From IMG/VR virus record IMGVR_UViG_3300046463_000119, positions 1 through 41,677 of that record: a DNA stretch of 41,677 nt; one strand, given 5' to 3'. The notes under the pieces were generated by a model. It saw only the letters and a list, made by a program, of their open reading frames with translations. It did not search any database and was not told the origin of the DNA. This stretch comes from a virus. Both the position numbers and the translations under genes were made by a program. Of the stretch, positions 1-8,332 are shown in pieces (positions within the stretch are counted from its first letter, which is position 1; the number at the start of each line of letters is the position of its first letter).

Positions 1-1647
1 AACCCGCTGACGGTCTACACCGACCCGGATATTGAGTCGGCCGACGGCTCGGATATGAAGTTCGCCTTCGTGTTCGAGCAAATGAGCAAGACCGAATTCG
101 AGGCGACCTATCCGGGCGAGGACGCGCAAAGCGTCGTTTTCGGTGACGATTCGACCGGCGACGACTGGATCGGCAAGGACAAGATCCGCGTTTGTGAGTA
201 TTTCCGCAAGACGCACAAGACCGACACGCTTATCAATCATCCGATCAACGGTCCGATGATGCTGTCGGAAGTCGAGGACCCGGAAGAACGCAAGATCATC
301 GAGAACGATCCGAGCGTGCAGAAGCGCCCGGTCAGCCAGCCGCAAATCACCTGGTATCTGATCGCCGGCGACAAGATCATCGACGAAAAGCCGTGGGCGG
401 GGCGTTACATCCCGATAGTGCGCGTCATCGGCGAGGAAATCGTTATCGACGGCAAGGTAGAGCGCAAAGGCCACACGCGCAACCAGAAAGACGCGCAGCG
501 CATGTACAACTACATGTCGAGCGCTAACGTCGAATACATCGCGCTTCAGACGAAAACGCCATTCGTCGGCCCGGCCGCAGCCTTCGAGGGATTCGAAAGC
601 GAATGGGCGAACGCGAACAAAGACAACCTGCCGTATCTGCCCTACAACGCCTACGACGAGTCGGGGCAGCCTATCGATCGTCCGCAGCGCGAGCAACCGC
701 CTGTAGGGGCTTCTGCGTACCTGCAAGGCATGCAGACGGCGCAGCAAGAACTGATGATGACGACCGGCCAATATCAGGAGCAGTTCGGCCAGCAGTCGAA
801 CGCTCAGGCAGGCGTCGCCATTCAGGCGCGGCAACGGCAGGGCGACCGTGCAACGTATCACTTCATCGACAACGTTGCTCGAGCAATTCGCTACACCGGC
901 CGCATCCTGATTGACCTTATCCCGAAGATTTACGACACGCAGCGCGTGATCCGCATCATCGGCGAGGACGGCACGGAGACATTTGCGCAGTTCAACCCGG
1001 ATCAGCAACACCCGGTCGGATTGCCTGACGGACAGCCGGCGCCGCCTGAGAGCGAGCGCGATCACCTGAAGGACGTCGCGCTGATCTACAACCCTGGCAT
1101 CGGCCGCTATGACGTGACGGTCGAAGTCGGCCCGAACTACGAGACGCGCAGGCAGGAAGCGTTCAACGCGCTCACGCAGATCATGAGCCAGGATCAGGAA
1201 CTGATGAAGGTTGCCGGCGACCTGCTGTTCAAGGCTGCTGACTTCCCGATGGCTGATGAAGTGGCTGAACGTCTGCATCGCACGATCTCTCCGGCGATCT
1301 TGGGCGAAGGTCCGAGCCCGCAAGAGCAGGACATGCAGCAGAAGATGCAGCAGATGGGCCAGATGATCGAGCACTTGACGCAGGAACTGCAGAACGCGAA
1401 GCAGGGCAGTGATGCGCAGGAAATCAGCATCAAAGCCTACGACAGCGAAACCAAGCGCCTGCAAGCGCTCGGCCAGCCGCTCGATCCTCAAGTCGTGGCG
1501 CACGTCGCAACGCAAGTCGTCATGCAGATGATGCAGACCGGCTCGCCGGAAGGTGCGCCGCAAGGCGAACCACCGCCTGACCCATCGCAGCAGATGCAAC
1601 AACAACCGAGCCCGCCTAGTGCGGGTTTTTCTTTGCCCGCTCAATAA
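1..1647 (+). CDS. P22-like portal protein, 5' partial
   Basis: The frame is open from base 1, so the start lies outside the window; about 548 residues are present, against roughly 700 in P22 gp1. In P22-type phages the portal is the dodecameric ring at the capsid vertex through which DNA is packaged and ejected. The visible N-terminal part has the pattern 'D..GSDMKFAFVFEQMSK.EF', which resembles the P22 portal region. The C-terminal 120 residues are rich in Gln and Met, as in the portal barrel/crown tail. It is followed by the scaffold and coat genes, as expected in this family. The last dozen codons run through a terminator hairpin (1611-1630), so the C-terminus may be a late extension. Confidence 0.85.
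   Translation, partial: NPLTVYTDPDIESADGSDMKFAFVFEQMSKTEFEATYPGEDAQSVVFGDDSTGDDWIGKDKIRVCEYFRKTHKTDTLINHPINGPMMLSEVEDPEERKIIENDPSVQKRPVSQPQITWYLIAGDKIIDEKPWAGRYIPIVRVIGEEIVIDGKVERKGHTRNQKDAQRMYNYMSSANVEYIALQTKTPFVGPAAAFEGFESEWANANKDNLPYLPYNAYDESGQPIDRPQREQPPVGASAYLQGMQTAQQELMMTTGQYQEQFGQQSNAQAGVAIQARQRQGDRATYHFIDNVARAIRYTGRILIDLIPKIYDTQRVIRIIGEDGTETFAQFNPDQQHPVGLPDGQPAPPESERDHLKDVALIYNPGIGRYDVTVEVGPNYETRRQEAFNALTQIMSQDQELMKVAGDLLFKAADFPMADEVAERLHRTISPAILGEGPSPQEQDMQQKMQQMGQMIEHLTQELQNAKQGSDAQEISIKAYDSETKRLQALGQPLDPQVVAHVATQVVMQMMQTGSPEGAPQGEPPPDPSQQMQQQPSPPSAGFSLPAQ
1611..1630 (+). terminator. Intrinsic terminator inside the 3' end of the portal gene
   Basis: Stem CCCGC (1611-1615), loop CTAGT, stem GCGGG (1621-1625), then five T. 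It lies within the open reading frame of the portal gene, which continues to a TAA at 1645-1647. It may attenuate late transcription downstream of the portal. Confidence 0.6.
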
Positions 1648-1656
1648 GGAACAAGA

Positions 1657-1965
1657 ATGCCCGGCTACATCGGAATTTTGCAGGACGCGTCGAACGCGAC
1701 GCCCGTAAGCACGCTGTTCGTCATCCGCCAAACCCTCACGCCCGCATCGGTCGGCGCCAACACCAGCGCTGAGCAGACGTTCGCCGTCCCCGGCTTGCAG
1801 CTCGGCGACTCGATCGACATCAACAAGGCGTCGCACCAGACCGGCCTGTCGATCGGCAACGTGCGCGTGTCCGCGGCAAACACGCTGGCGATCCAGTTCG
1901 TGAACACGACCGGCAGCCCGATTGTGCCGACGGCAGAGCAATACATCATCGGCGGCCAGCGCTAA
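1657..1965 (+). CDS. Small virion-associated protein, unknown function
   Basis: 102 residues, with AAGGA 6 bases upstream of the ATG. The sequence is rich in Ser, Thr, Ala and Val, with alternating polar and hydrophobic residues that suggest an all-beta fold ('VRVSAANTLAIQFVNTTGS'). No catalytic motif, signal or membrane segment is seen. Its place between portal and scaffold suggests a head or decoration protein, but I do not recognise the family. The 106-residue product at 7637 has a similar beta-rich style. Function is inferred from position only. Confidence 0.7.
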   Translation: MPGYIGILQDASNATPVSTLFVIRQTLTPASVGANTSAEQTFAVPGLQLGDSIDINKASHQTGLSIGNVRVSAANTLAIQFVNTTGSPIVPTAEQYIIGGQR

Positions 1966-2016
1966 ACCGAATTCGCATTAACCACCGTACCGGCGCGGCA
2001 TCACCGGGCTAAATCC

Positions 2017-2751
2017 TTGGACTCGTCCATGCAAATCGAAGAAAACGCAGCACCGCAACAAGAAAACGTCACGCCTACGGAGCAGGAACAGGCGCAACAG
2101 CCCGCAGAAGTAAGCACGGAACCGGGCGCCGAGCAAACCGCAGCAGCAGTCGAGCAGCCGCAGCAGGAAAAGCCCAAAAGTGACTGGGTCCAACGGCGTA
2201 TCGACCAGCTTACGCGCGAGAAACACGAGGCACTTCGACGCGCAGCAGACGCAGAAGCGCGATACAGCCAGGGTCAACCGCCAGCCGAGCAGAACAACGG
2301 CCAGCCGATGACGCCTGACCAGATCCGCGCCGAGGCGAAGAAGCTCATTCAGCAAGAAAAGTTCGACGCCGACTGCAACAAGGTTTTCGAGTCTGGCGCG
2401 ACTGAGTACGGCCGCGAATGGGATTCGTCGCTTCGCACGTTCCAGATGCTAGGCGGCGCATCGCCTGACTTCCTGGAAGCCGTCACTGCGATGGATCACG
2501 GCCACAAGGTGCTTCACGCACTCGGCCAAGACCCCGAAGCCGCTGAACGTCTGTTGTCTCTCCCCCCGTTGCGCATGGCGCTTGAACTGGCCCGCCTTGA
2601 GGCGAAGGTCGGTCAAGCCACTCCCCCGAAACAAGTTTCCAAGGCGCCCGCACCGATTACCCCGGTTGGCGGGAAGTCCGCGCCAGTCGAGCCCGCTGAG
2701 TTCGGGTCGACGGCCGAGTACATCGCCTGGAAGAAACGAAACAAAGGCTGA
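2017..2751 (+). CDS. Probable scaffolding protein (P22 gp8 type)
   Basis: Up to 244 residues, highly charged and Gln/Glu-rich, with a disordered N-terminus full of 'EQ', 'QQ' and 'PAE' runs, a helical middle ('RIDQLTREKHEALRRAADAEAR') and a Pro/Lys-rich C-terminus. It sits directly before the coat gene, where scaffold genes lie in P22-like phages; scaffold directs procapsid assembly and then leaves. The start is uncertain: TTG at 2017 or ATG at 2029, neither with a strong ribosome site. The stop TGA (2749-2751) is three bases before the coat ATG, so the two are probably translationally coupled. Confidence 0.75.
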   Translation: MDSSMQIEENAAPQQENVTPTEQEQAQQPAEVSTEPGAEQTAAAVEQPQQEKPKSDWVQRRIDQLTREKHEALRRAADAEARYSQGQPPAEQNNGQPMTPDQIRAEAKKLIQQEKFDADCNKVFESGATEYGREWDSSLRTFQMLGGASPDFLEAVTAMDHGHKVLHALGQDPEAAERLLSLPPLRMALELARLEAKVGQATPPKQVSKAPAPITPVGGKSAPVEPAEFGSTAEYIAWKKRNKG

Positions 2752-2754
2752 TAA

Positions 2755-3963
2755 ATGGCAAATACGCTTCTCACCCCGACCAAGATTCTCGACGAATCGC
2801 TGATGATTCTTGAGAACAACCTGACGTTCTCCTCGCGCATCAACCGCGAATACAGCAAGGAATTCGCTGTCAGCGGCGCGAAGATCGGCTCGACCGTCAA
2901 CGCACGTAAGCCGAACCGCTTTGTCGGTACGACCGGCCCGGCACTGAACCTCGAAAACGTGAACGAAACTTCGGTTCCGATCACGCTGACGACTCAGTTT
3001 CACGTTGACTTCACGTTCAGCTCGCAAGAACTGACGCTGGTTGTCGACGAATTCGCCGATCGCTACATCAAGCCGGCAATGGCGACGATCGCCAACAAAA
3101 TCGACTTCGACGGCCTCGCGCTCGCGGGCAACGTTGCAAACAGCATCGGCACGGTCGGCACCACGCCGAACGACATCTCGGTTCTGCTGAATGCGGGCGT
3201 CAAGCTCGATAACGAAGCGGCGCCGCGCGATGGTCAGCGCACCGTCGTGTGGGATCCGGCGACGAACGGCTCGATGGTCAAGGCTGCTGCTGGCCTGTTC
3301 AACCCGTCGAACAAGGTCGGCGCGCAGTATGAGTCGGGCATCTTCTCGCCGTCAGGCCTCGGCTTCGACATCGGCATGGATCAGAACGTGAACGTGTTCA
3401 CGACTGGCACGCGCACCAACGGCACCGTTTCCGGCGCAGGTCAAACCGGTTCGTCGCTGCTCGTGACGGGCCTGGGCGCTGCTGCCACGGTCAAGAAGGG
3501 CGATGTGTTCACGATCGCGGGCGTGTTCGGCGTCAACCCGCAGAACCGCCAGACGACCGGCGTGTTGCGCCAGTTCGTCGTGACGGCTGACGCAACGGCC
3601 GACGGCTCGGGCAACGCAACGCTCGCGATCTTCCCGGCGATCAACACCGCGGCATCGAACCAGCAGTATCAGACGGTTTCGGCTGGCCCGGCGAACGCGG
3701 CCGTGGTGACGTGGGACGTCGTTGCATCGACGCAATACAGCGCGAACCTCGGCTATCACAAGGATGCTTTCACGCTCGTGACGGCTGACTTGGAAGATGT
3801 CGCGCAGTACGGCGCATGGGGCGCTCGCCGCATGCACAAGGGCATTTCGATGCGTATCAGCCGCCAGTACGCGATCGGCACGGATACGGTGCCGTGTCGA
3901 ATTGATGTCTTGTACGGCTATAGCGCGATTTACCCGGAATTGGCTACCAAAATCATTAGGTAA
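2755..3963 (+). CDS. Major capsid (coat) protein, P22 coat family
   Basis: 402 residues, close to P22 gp5 (430). This is the HK97-fold shell subunit. The N-terminal half ('ANTLLTPTKILDESL', 'SVPITLTTQFHVDFTFSSQE', then 'YIKPAMATIANKID') follows the P22-coat pattern of an N-arm, a beta segment and a helical backbone. A Gly/Thr/Ala-rich stretch around residues 220-300 would be the inserted beta domain. It follows the scaffold gene by three bases and is followed by a strong terminator at 3987. No anomalies. Confidence 0.88.
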   Translation: MANTLLTPTKILDESLMILENNLTFSSRINREYSKEFAVSGAKIGSTVNARKPNRFVGTTGPALNLENVNETSVPITLTTQFHVDFTFSSQELTLVVDEFADRYIKPAMATIANKIDFDGLALAGNVANSIGTVGTTPNDISVLLNAGVKLDNEAAPRDGQRTVVWDPATNGSMVKAAAGLFNPSNKVGAQYESGIFSPSGLGFDIGMDQNVNVFTTGTRTNGTVSGAGQTGSSLLVTGLGAAATVKKGDVFTIAGVFGVNPQNRQTTGVLRQFVVTADATADGSGNATLAIFPAINTAASNQQYQTVSAGPANAAVVTWDVVASTQYSANLGYHKDAFTLVTADLEDVAQYGAWGARRMHKGISMRISRQYAIGTDTVPCRIDVLYGYSAIYPELATKIIR

Positions 3964-3986
3964 GCATGCCGCTGATCCAGCAATCG

Positions 3987-4010
3987 AACCCCTCTTCGGA
4001 GGGGTTTTTT
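3987..4010 (+). terminator. Strong intrinsic terminator after the coat gene
   Basis: Perfect 8-bp stem AACCCCTC/GAGGGGTT around a TTCG tetraloop (3995-3998), followed by T residues. It lies 24 bases after the coat stop and would limit transcription into the tail genes relative to coat. Confidence 0.92.
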
Positions 4011-4025
4011 CATTCTGAGGGCTCG

Positions 4026-4358
4026 ATGGCATACGAAGAGTTTCCGAAGTGGGTCACTGGCCCCGATGGCGCGCAGAAGATCGTCAACAGCGCCGACGAA
4101 CAGGCCGCGCTCGGCGATGGATGGATCGTGCCCGCATACGTGCCGCCTGTGCCGCGCGAAGAATCCCCCGAATTTGTCGCTTATCCAAAGTGGATCGGCG
4201 ACCAGCTTGTGCAATCGGCTGAAGAAGAAGCAGCGCTGCTCGGCTCCGATAGCGAGGACGAGCGCGAAGCACTGATCCAGATCGCCGCCGAAAAGGGCGT
4301 GAAGATCGATAAACGTTGGTCCGACGACAAGATTCGGGCCGCACTTGAGGCTGCTTGA
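4026..4358 (+). CDS. Conserved phage protein with an internal repeat, unknown function
   Basis: 110 residues. The start at 4026 is chosen because an upstream in-frame ATG (3966) would place the terminator hairpin inside the gene; GAGGG precedes 4026. The protein carries two related segments, 'EEFPKWV...QKIVNSADEQAAL' (about 4-29) and 'VAYPKWI...LVQSAEEEAAL' (about 51-71). Its C-terminal segment ('EKGVKIDKRWSDDKIRAAL') looks like a small helix-hairpin domain of LEM/HeH style. It overlaps the next gene (TGATG). Position between coat and gp4-like gene suggests a head-completion accessory role; this is inference. Confidence 0.8.
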   Translation: MAYEEFPKWVTGPDGAQKIVNSADEQAALGDGWIVPAYVPPVPREESPEFVAYPKWIGDQLVQSAEEEAALLGSDSEDEREALIQIAAEKGVKIDKRWSDDKIRAALEAA

Positions 4359-5074
4359 TGGCTACGACCGCGCTTGATCTCATTACGCTTGCGTTGAAAG
4401 ACATCGGCGCGCTCGGCATCGGGCAGTCGATCTCTGCCGACGACACTGCGGACGCGCTCGCTACGCTGAACATGATGCTCGGTCAGTGGCAGGGCGAACG
4501 CCTGAGCGTCTATCACCTGGTGGATACCGCCATCCCGTCGACCGGCGCGCAGTCCTACACCGTCGGCACAGGCGGCAATTTCAACATTCAGCGGCCGATT
4601 GCGATCAATGCGGCATATGCGCGCCTGAACGCGGGCAGCGCAACGCCGATCGATTACCCGGTGACGATCATCGACGCGCGCGAGGACTATGCGCGCATCG
4701 CTCTGAAGGCGCTGCAATCCTTCCCGTCGTATGCGTATTACGACCCGGCATATCCGCTCGGCAACCTGATTTTCTACCCGGTTCCGAACAACACGTTCGA
4801 GCTGCACATCGTGACGATGGAAGCGCTGCCGCAGTTCGCCACGCCGGCAACGGTCATCAACCTGCCGCCTGAGTACATGACGGCGATTCGCTACAACCTG
4901 GCGATGTTTCTGGCCCCGTCGTATCAGATCGACCCGCAGCGCACGCTGATCGGCCTTGCGGTGAACGCCAAGCGCATCGTGAAGCGAATGAATACCTCGA
5001 TTCAGGCAATGCAAATGCCAAGGGGCTTAGGGTCTAAGCAGCGGTGGAATATATATGCCGATCGCCCATACTAG
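4358..5074 (+). CDS. gp4-like tail accessory / head-completion protein
   Basis: 238 residues from the ATG overlapping the previous stop. The N-terminus ('ALDLITLALKDIGALG', 'DDTADALATLNMMLGQW') matches the pattern at the start of P22 gp4 ('LVRAALRKLGV', 'MQDAVDDLEAMMAEW'). P22 gp4 binds under the portal and seals DNA in the head. It is longer than P22 gp4 (166), with an added middle beta-rich segment (about 60-150). The C-terminal 'YNLAMFLAPSYQID' again fits the gp4 helical core. In other podoviruses the gp4-like and gp10-like genes are adjacent; here an HNH gene separates them. Confidence 0.8.
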   Translation: MATTALDLITLALKDIGALGIGQSISADDTADALATLNMMLGQWQGERLSVYHLVDTAIPSTGAQSYTVGTGGNFNIQRPIAINAAYARLNAGSATPIDYPVTIIDAREDYARIALKALQSFPSYAYYDPAYPLGNLIFYPVPNNTFELHIVTMEALPQFATPATVINLPPEYMTAIRYNLAMFLAPSYQIDPQRTLIGLAVNAKRIVKRMNTSIQAMQMPRGLGSKQRWNIYADRPY

Positions 5075-5129
5075 GATGGACAACGCCTGACATTTTCCGT
5101 ATATTCGCATTCATCCAAAAGGAGGGTTT

Positions 5130-5795
5130 ATGCGAGCAATCGATCTTACGGGAAAGAAATTTGGGCGATGGACAGTTCTTGGTGAAGGAGGCCATCGAGG
5201 CAAAAGGCGCATGTGGGCGTGCATTTGCGAATGTGGATTTGAGTCCGTCGTGGCAGGCAATTCCCTTAGCAGCGGCAACTCCAAATCATGTGGGTGCCTG
5301 AACGCAGAAGTTGCGGCCTCTCGCGTTGCGTCGCATGGAATGACGGGCACCCCGCTGTACCAAGTTTGGGCCAACATGCTCTCGCGATGCAGGAACAAAA
5401 CCCACAAGTCATATTCGATATATGGCGGCCGAGGTATCCGCGTGTGCGATCGGTGGCAATCGTTCGAGAACTTCTTCGCGGACATGGGGCAAGCCTACGC
5501 CGCCGAGTTGCAGATAGATCGCATCGACAACGACAAGGGGTATTCCCCTGAGAACTGCCGCTGGGCGTCTAGGTCTGCGCAGTGTAGAAACAGGCGATCC
5601 AACATCTTTGTTGATACCCCGCTTGGGAGGATGACATTGGTGGAGGCAGCCAATGTTTCGGGCCTTAGATACCAGACGATAAAGAGTCGCATGGACCGCG
5701 GATGCCCGATCGACGAGATACTTGATCGGGGAAAAAGGAAAATGAATGCGAATTCCCCTGACAGGCGGCGCCTATGCCGCAAAGAGCCTTATTAG
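5130..5795 (+). CDS. HNH homing-type endonuclease (free-standing)
   Basis: 221 residues, with a strong AAAGGAGGG site before the ATG. The N-terminal part (1-55) has 'LTGKKFGRWTVLG' and four cysteines ('CICECG', 'SCGCL'), probably binding zinc. The middle carries 'YQVWANMLSRCRN', 'YGGRGIRVCDRW' and 'DRIDNDKGYSPENCRWA', the signature of a widespread phage HNH/homing endonuclease family. A C-terminal helical segment ('LVEAANVSGLRYQTIKSRM') looks like a DNA-binding repeat. It splits the gp4-like/gp10-like pair and its last 50 bases overlap the gp10-like start, as expected of a mobile insertion. It is likely to promote its own spread by cutting intron-less or endonuclease-less alleles. Confidence 0.82.
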   Translation: MRAIDLTGKKFGRWTVLGEGGHRGKRRMWACICECGFESVVAGNSLSSGNSKSCGCLNAEVAASRVASHGMTGTPLYQVWANMLSRCRNKTHKSYSIYGGRGIRVCDRWQSFENFFADMGQAYAAELQIDRIDNDKGYSPENCRWASRSAQCRNRRSNIFVDTPLGRMTLVEAANVSGLRYQTIKSRMDRGCPIDEILDRGKRKMNANSPDRRRLCRKEPY

Positions 5796-7281
5796 TAACG
5801 CCCAAAGGTGCGTGAACCTGTACGTCGAGTCGAACCCGCAAGACTCTCCCTCGCCGACGACGCATTACCCGACGCCGGGGCTCACGCTCGCGTCGACGCC
5901 GCCGATCGTGGCGGAAAGCCGCTGCATCTACACCGCGAGCAATGGCAACCGATACGAAGTCGTCGGCTCGAATCTGTACTTTGTCGACGCCTCGCTGACA
6001 TACAACCTGCTCGGCGCGCTCTCGACGTCAAGCGGCCCGGTGGCGATGGTGGATAACGGCACGCAGGCGTTTGTGGTGGATGGAACGAGCGTTGGATTTA
6101 CGGTCGACATCACGCAGAACAAGATGTCGGCAGTAACTGACCCGGCGTTCTATGGCGCTGATGCGGTCGGATACGTCGACGGCTATTTCGTGTTCAATAA
6201 GCCGAATTCGCAGCAGTTCTACATCTCGAAGTTCAACGACATCACGTTCGATCCGCTCGACATCGCGTCGAAATCGACGTATTCGGACAACCTTGTAACG
6301 CTCGCCGTGATGCACCGCGAAGTTTGGCTGTTTGGCGAGTTGACAACTGAGGTCTGGTACAACACCGGCGCTTCCGACTTCACGTTTGGGCGCATGCCTG
6401 GCGTGTTCATCGAGCACGGCTGTGCGGCGAAACACTCTGTTGCAAAGATCGACCTGGCGCTGTTCTGGCTCGGGAAAGATCTGCAGGGGCAGGACGTCGT
6501 ATTCGCTGGCAAGAACTACGGCGCCGAGCCGATTTCAACGCCTGCGCTCGCGCATGAATTCAGCACTTACAGCCGGACCGATGACGCGATCGGCTTTTCG
6601 TACTTGCAGGAAGGCCATGCCTTCTATGTGCTGACCTTTCCGACCGCCAATAAGACATGGTGCTTCGATCTGGCGTCCGGCATGTGGCATCAGCGCGCGT
6701 ATCTCGAAGCGGACGGCAGCCTGTCGCGCCATCGTATGAACTGCCATTCGTTCTATGGCGGTCAAAACCTCGTTGGCGACTGGCAAACGGGCCAGGTGTA
6801 CGCGCTCGATCCGAACGCCTATACCGACAACGGCGCGGCAATGATCCGCATCCGCAGTTTCCCGCATATCGCCGGCAAAGACGGCAACCGTGTCATGTTC
6901 CGCCAGTTCATCGCGGATATGGAAGTCGGCAACACATATCAGCCGGTCATGCTCACGCAGTATTCGTCGCCATTGCTGACGACGGACGGCGGCGCAACGG
7001 TCGTCACAGCCGATCAGGTGAGCAGCTTCATCGCAGAGCAGGCCGCGCTTGTTCCTGACGCCCGGCCGCCAATGGTATGGCTGCGGTGGAGCGACGACCG
7101 CGGGCAATCGTGGGGCAACCCTGTTATGTCGAGCCTCGGCAAGACGGGCGAGTTCCTGACGTCGATCCAGTTTCAGCGGCTCGGCTATTCGCGCGACCGG
7201 GTATTCGAGCTTTCATGGTCCGCGCCGGTCAAGACAGCACTCAACGGCGCGTTTGTTGACGCATCACCGGCCAGAACATGA
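5746..7281 (+). CDS. gp10-like tail hub / packaged-DNA stabilisation protein
   Basis: 511 residues against 472 in P22 gp10, which forms the hexameric hub between gp4 and the tail needle and closes the packaged head. The start at 5746 has AAAAAGGA at proper spacing. The N-terminus ('RIPLTGGAYAAKSL', 'CVNLYVESNP', 'TPGLTL') and the repeated beta-propeller-like strands ('VDGYFVFNKPNSQQFYISK', 'HREVWLFGELTTEVWYN') fit this family. It overlaps the HNH gene upstream and the next gene by ATGA. No truncation is evident. Confidence 0.82.
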   Translation: MRIPLTGGAYAAKSLISNAQRCVNLYVESNPQDSPSPTTHYPTPGLTLASTPPIVAESRCIYTASNGNRYEVVGSNLYFVDASLTYNLLGALSTSSGPVAMVDNGTQAFVVDGTSVGFTVDITQNKMSAVTDPAFYGADAVGYVDGYFVFNKPNSQQFYISKFNDITFDPLDIASKSTYSDNLVTLAVMHREVWLFGELTTEVWYNTGASDFTFGRMPGVFIEHGCAAKHSVAKIDLALFWLGKDLQGQDVVFAGKNYGAEPISTPALAHEFSTYSRTDDAIGFSYLQEGHAFYVLTFPTANKTWCFDLASGMWHQRAYLEADGSLSRHRMNCHSFYGGQNLVGDWQTGQVYALDPNAYTDNGAAMIRIRSFPHIAGKDGNRVMFRQFIADMEVGNTYQPVMLTQYSSPLLTTDGGATVVTADQVSSFIAEQAALVPDARPPMVWLRWSDDRGQSWGNPVMSSLGKTGEFLTSIQFQRLGYSRDRVFELSWSAPVKTALNGAFVDASPART

Positions 7282-7640
7282 GCGCACAAAACTTCCCCGA
7301 TGTTGGGGCGCCGTTCACCGACCCAAAGACAGGGCGAATCACGCCCGTTTGGTTGCCGCTCGTGTTGTCGCTATTCAACCGAAGCGGCGCGATCTCGGGC
7401 GTTGTTCCGGGCTCCACTGACGGCGCGAACGCGCTACTGCTGGATAACGGCTTCGTGAGCCATCCAGACGCCGCGCTGCTGGCTCGGATCGCTGCTCTAG
7501 AGGAATTGGTAGCCAGCAATTCGGCAAGCCAGCAGAACGCCGATCTGCGAGCGCGCATCACAGCGCTAGAGCAGACCATCGCAGGGCTGCAGCCGCCTCC
7601 GCCGATCAGCGGCACCGTACTCGTAATAGGGAAATCATGA
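7278..7640 (+). CDS. Small coiled-coil protein of the tail module, unknown function
   Basis: 120 residues, overlapping the gp10-like stop and the next start by ATGA at both ends, so it is in a tight late operon. Residues 1-60 hold 'VGAPFTDPKTGRITPVWLPLVLSLFNR', a segment common in short phage proteins next to tail accessory genes. Residues 70-105 form a predicted coiled coil ('LLARIAALEELVASN', 'DLRARITALEQTIAGL'). The end is Pro-rich. A trimeric needle or stabilisation role is possible but not shown. Confidence 0.75.
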   Translation: MSAQNFPDVGAPFTDPKTGRITPVWLPLVLSLFNRSGAISGVVPGSTDGANALLLDNGFVSHPDAALLARIAALEELVASNSASQQNADLRARITALEQTIAGLQPPPPISGTVLVIGKS

Positions 7641-7957
7641 TTACCTGGAAACAACTCGCTCAATCGGTCCTGGCGGCATCGCCTTCGCAACTCTACGCGG
7701 CGCCGACGAACACTTACGCGACGATCCAAGCGGCGAACCTTTGGAACCCGACCGGTGCGCCTGTAACGGTCAAGTTCTACATTGTCCCGGTCAGCGGATC
7801 GGAAACGGACGCAACGACGGTCGAATCGATCGTCGCGCCGGCCGGCCAGTCCATTCAAGTGCCGAACCTAATCAATCACAAGCTCGTTCCGGGAATGATG
7901 CTTTGGGCTACCGGCTTGGGCGTCACTTGCACGGTTTCCGGCGCGGAGAGCGTCTAA
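7637..7957 (+). CDS. Small beta-rich virion protein, unknown function
   Basis: 106 residues. Segments 'TYATIQAANLWNPTGAPVTVKFYIVPVSG' and 'SIQVPNLINHKLVPGMMLWA' suggest a beta sandwich. No cysteine pair, signal peptide or membrane helix apart from a weakly hydrophobic C-terminal strand. It overlaps its upstream neighbour (ATGA) and lies just before the ejection-protein genes. It resembles in style the 102-residue product at 1657; neither has a function I can name. Confidence 0.7.
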   Translation: MITWKQLAQSVLAASPSQLYAAPTNTYATIQAANLWNPTGAPVTVKFYIVPVSGSETDATTVESIVAPAGQSIQVPNLINHKLVPGMMLWATGLGVTCTVSGAESV

Positions 7958-7960
7958 CGC

Positions 7961-8332
7961 ATGCTGCGGCGAATGTATGAGTGCGTCGACGCGGCGCGAC
8001 ATGGCATTGCGTGGGATGACTTCAGACGGCACTTTGAGGGATGGCTAATCCATCCGCTGCTGTCATCCGGCGCAGAGGTTGGCGCAGTCGCGCAGCGCGG
8101 TCCCGAAGTACACATCGTTTTCTTCTCCGACCCACAGAGCAGCATCCGCGGTCATTTGATCCAGCACCTTCAACGCACGATTGACGAATTCGGCTATGCC
8201 GAAACGCTCGTTGAAATCGGCAATGAGAAAAGCATGCGCTTCTGCAAGCGGCTCGGGTTCAAGCCAGTCGAGATTCGGGGCGGAGCGATCTTAATGCGCT
8301 GCAAACAATTTGCATATTCGAGGCAAACATGA
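7961..8332 (+). CDS. GNAT-like small phage protein (possible P22 gp14 counterpart)
   Basis: 123 residues, ending in ATGA overlap with the gp7-like gene. The C-terminal third ('ETLVEIGNEKSMRFCKRLGFKP') has the look of the GNAT acetyltransferase 'N..S..F..KLGF' end, and the central 'VHIVFFSD..SSIRGHLIQHLQRTIDEFG' could supply the fold's helix. The full acetyl-CoA loop (Q/RxxGxG/A) is not clear, so activity is doubtful. In P22 a short gene of similar size (gp14) precedes gp7; equivalence is by position and size only. Confidence 0.65.
   Translation: MLRRMYECVDAARHGIAWDDFRRHFEGWLIHPLLSSGAEVGAVAQRGPEVHIVFFSDPQSSIRGHLIQHLQRTIDEFGYAETLVEIGNEKSMRFCKRLGFKPVEIRGGAILMRCKQFAYSRQT

Noticed and set aside
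3966-4025. Upstream start for the 110-residue gene after coat
   Set aside because: It would place the strong TTCG-loop terminator inside the gene; the ATG at 4026 has a better ribosome site.
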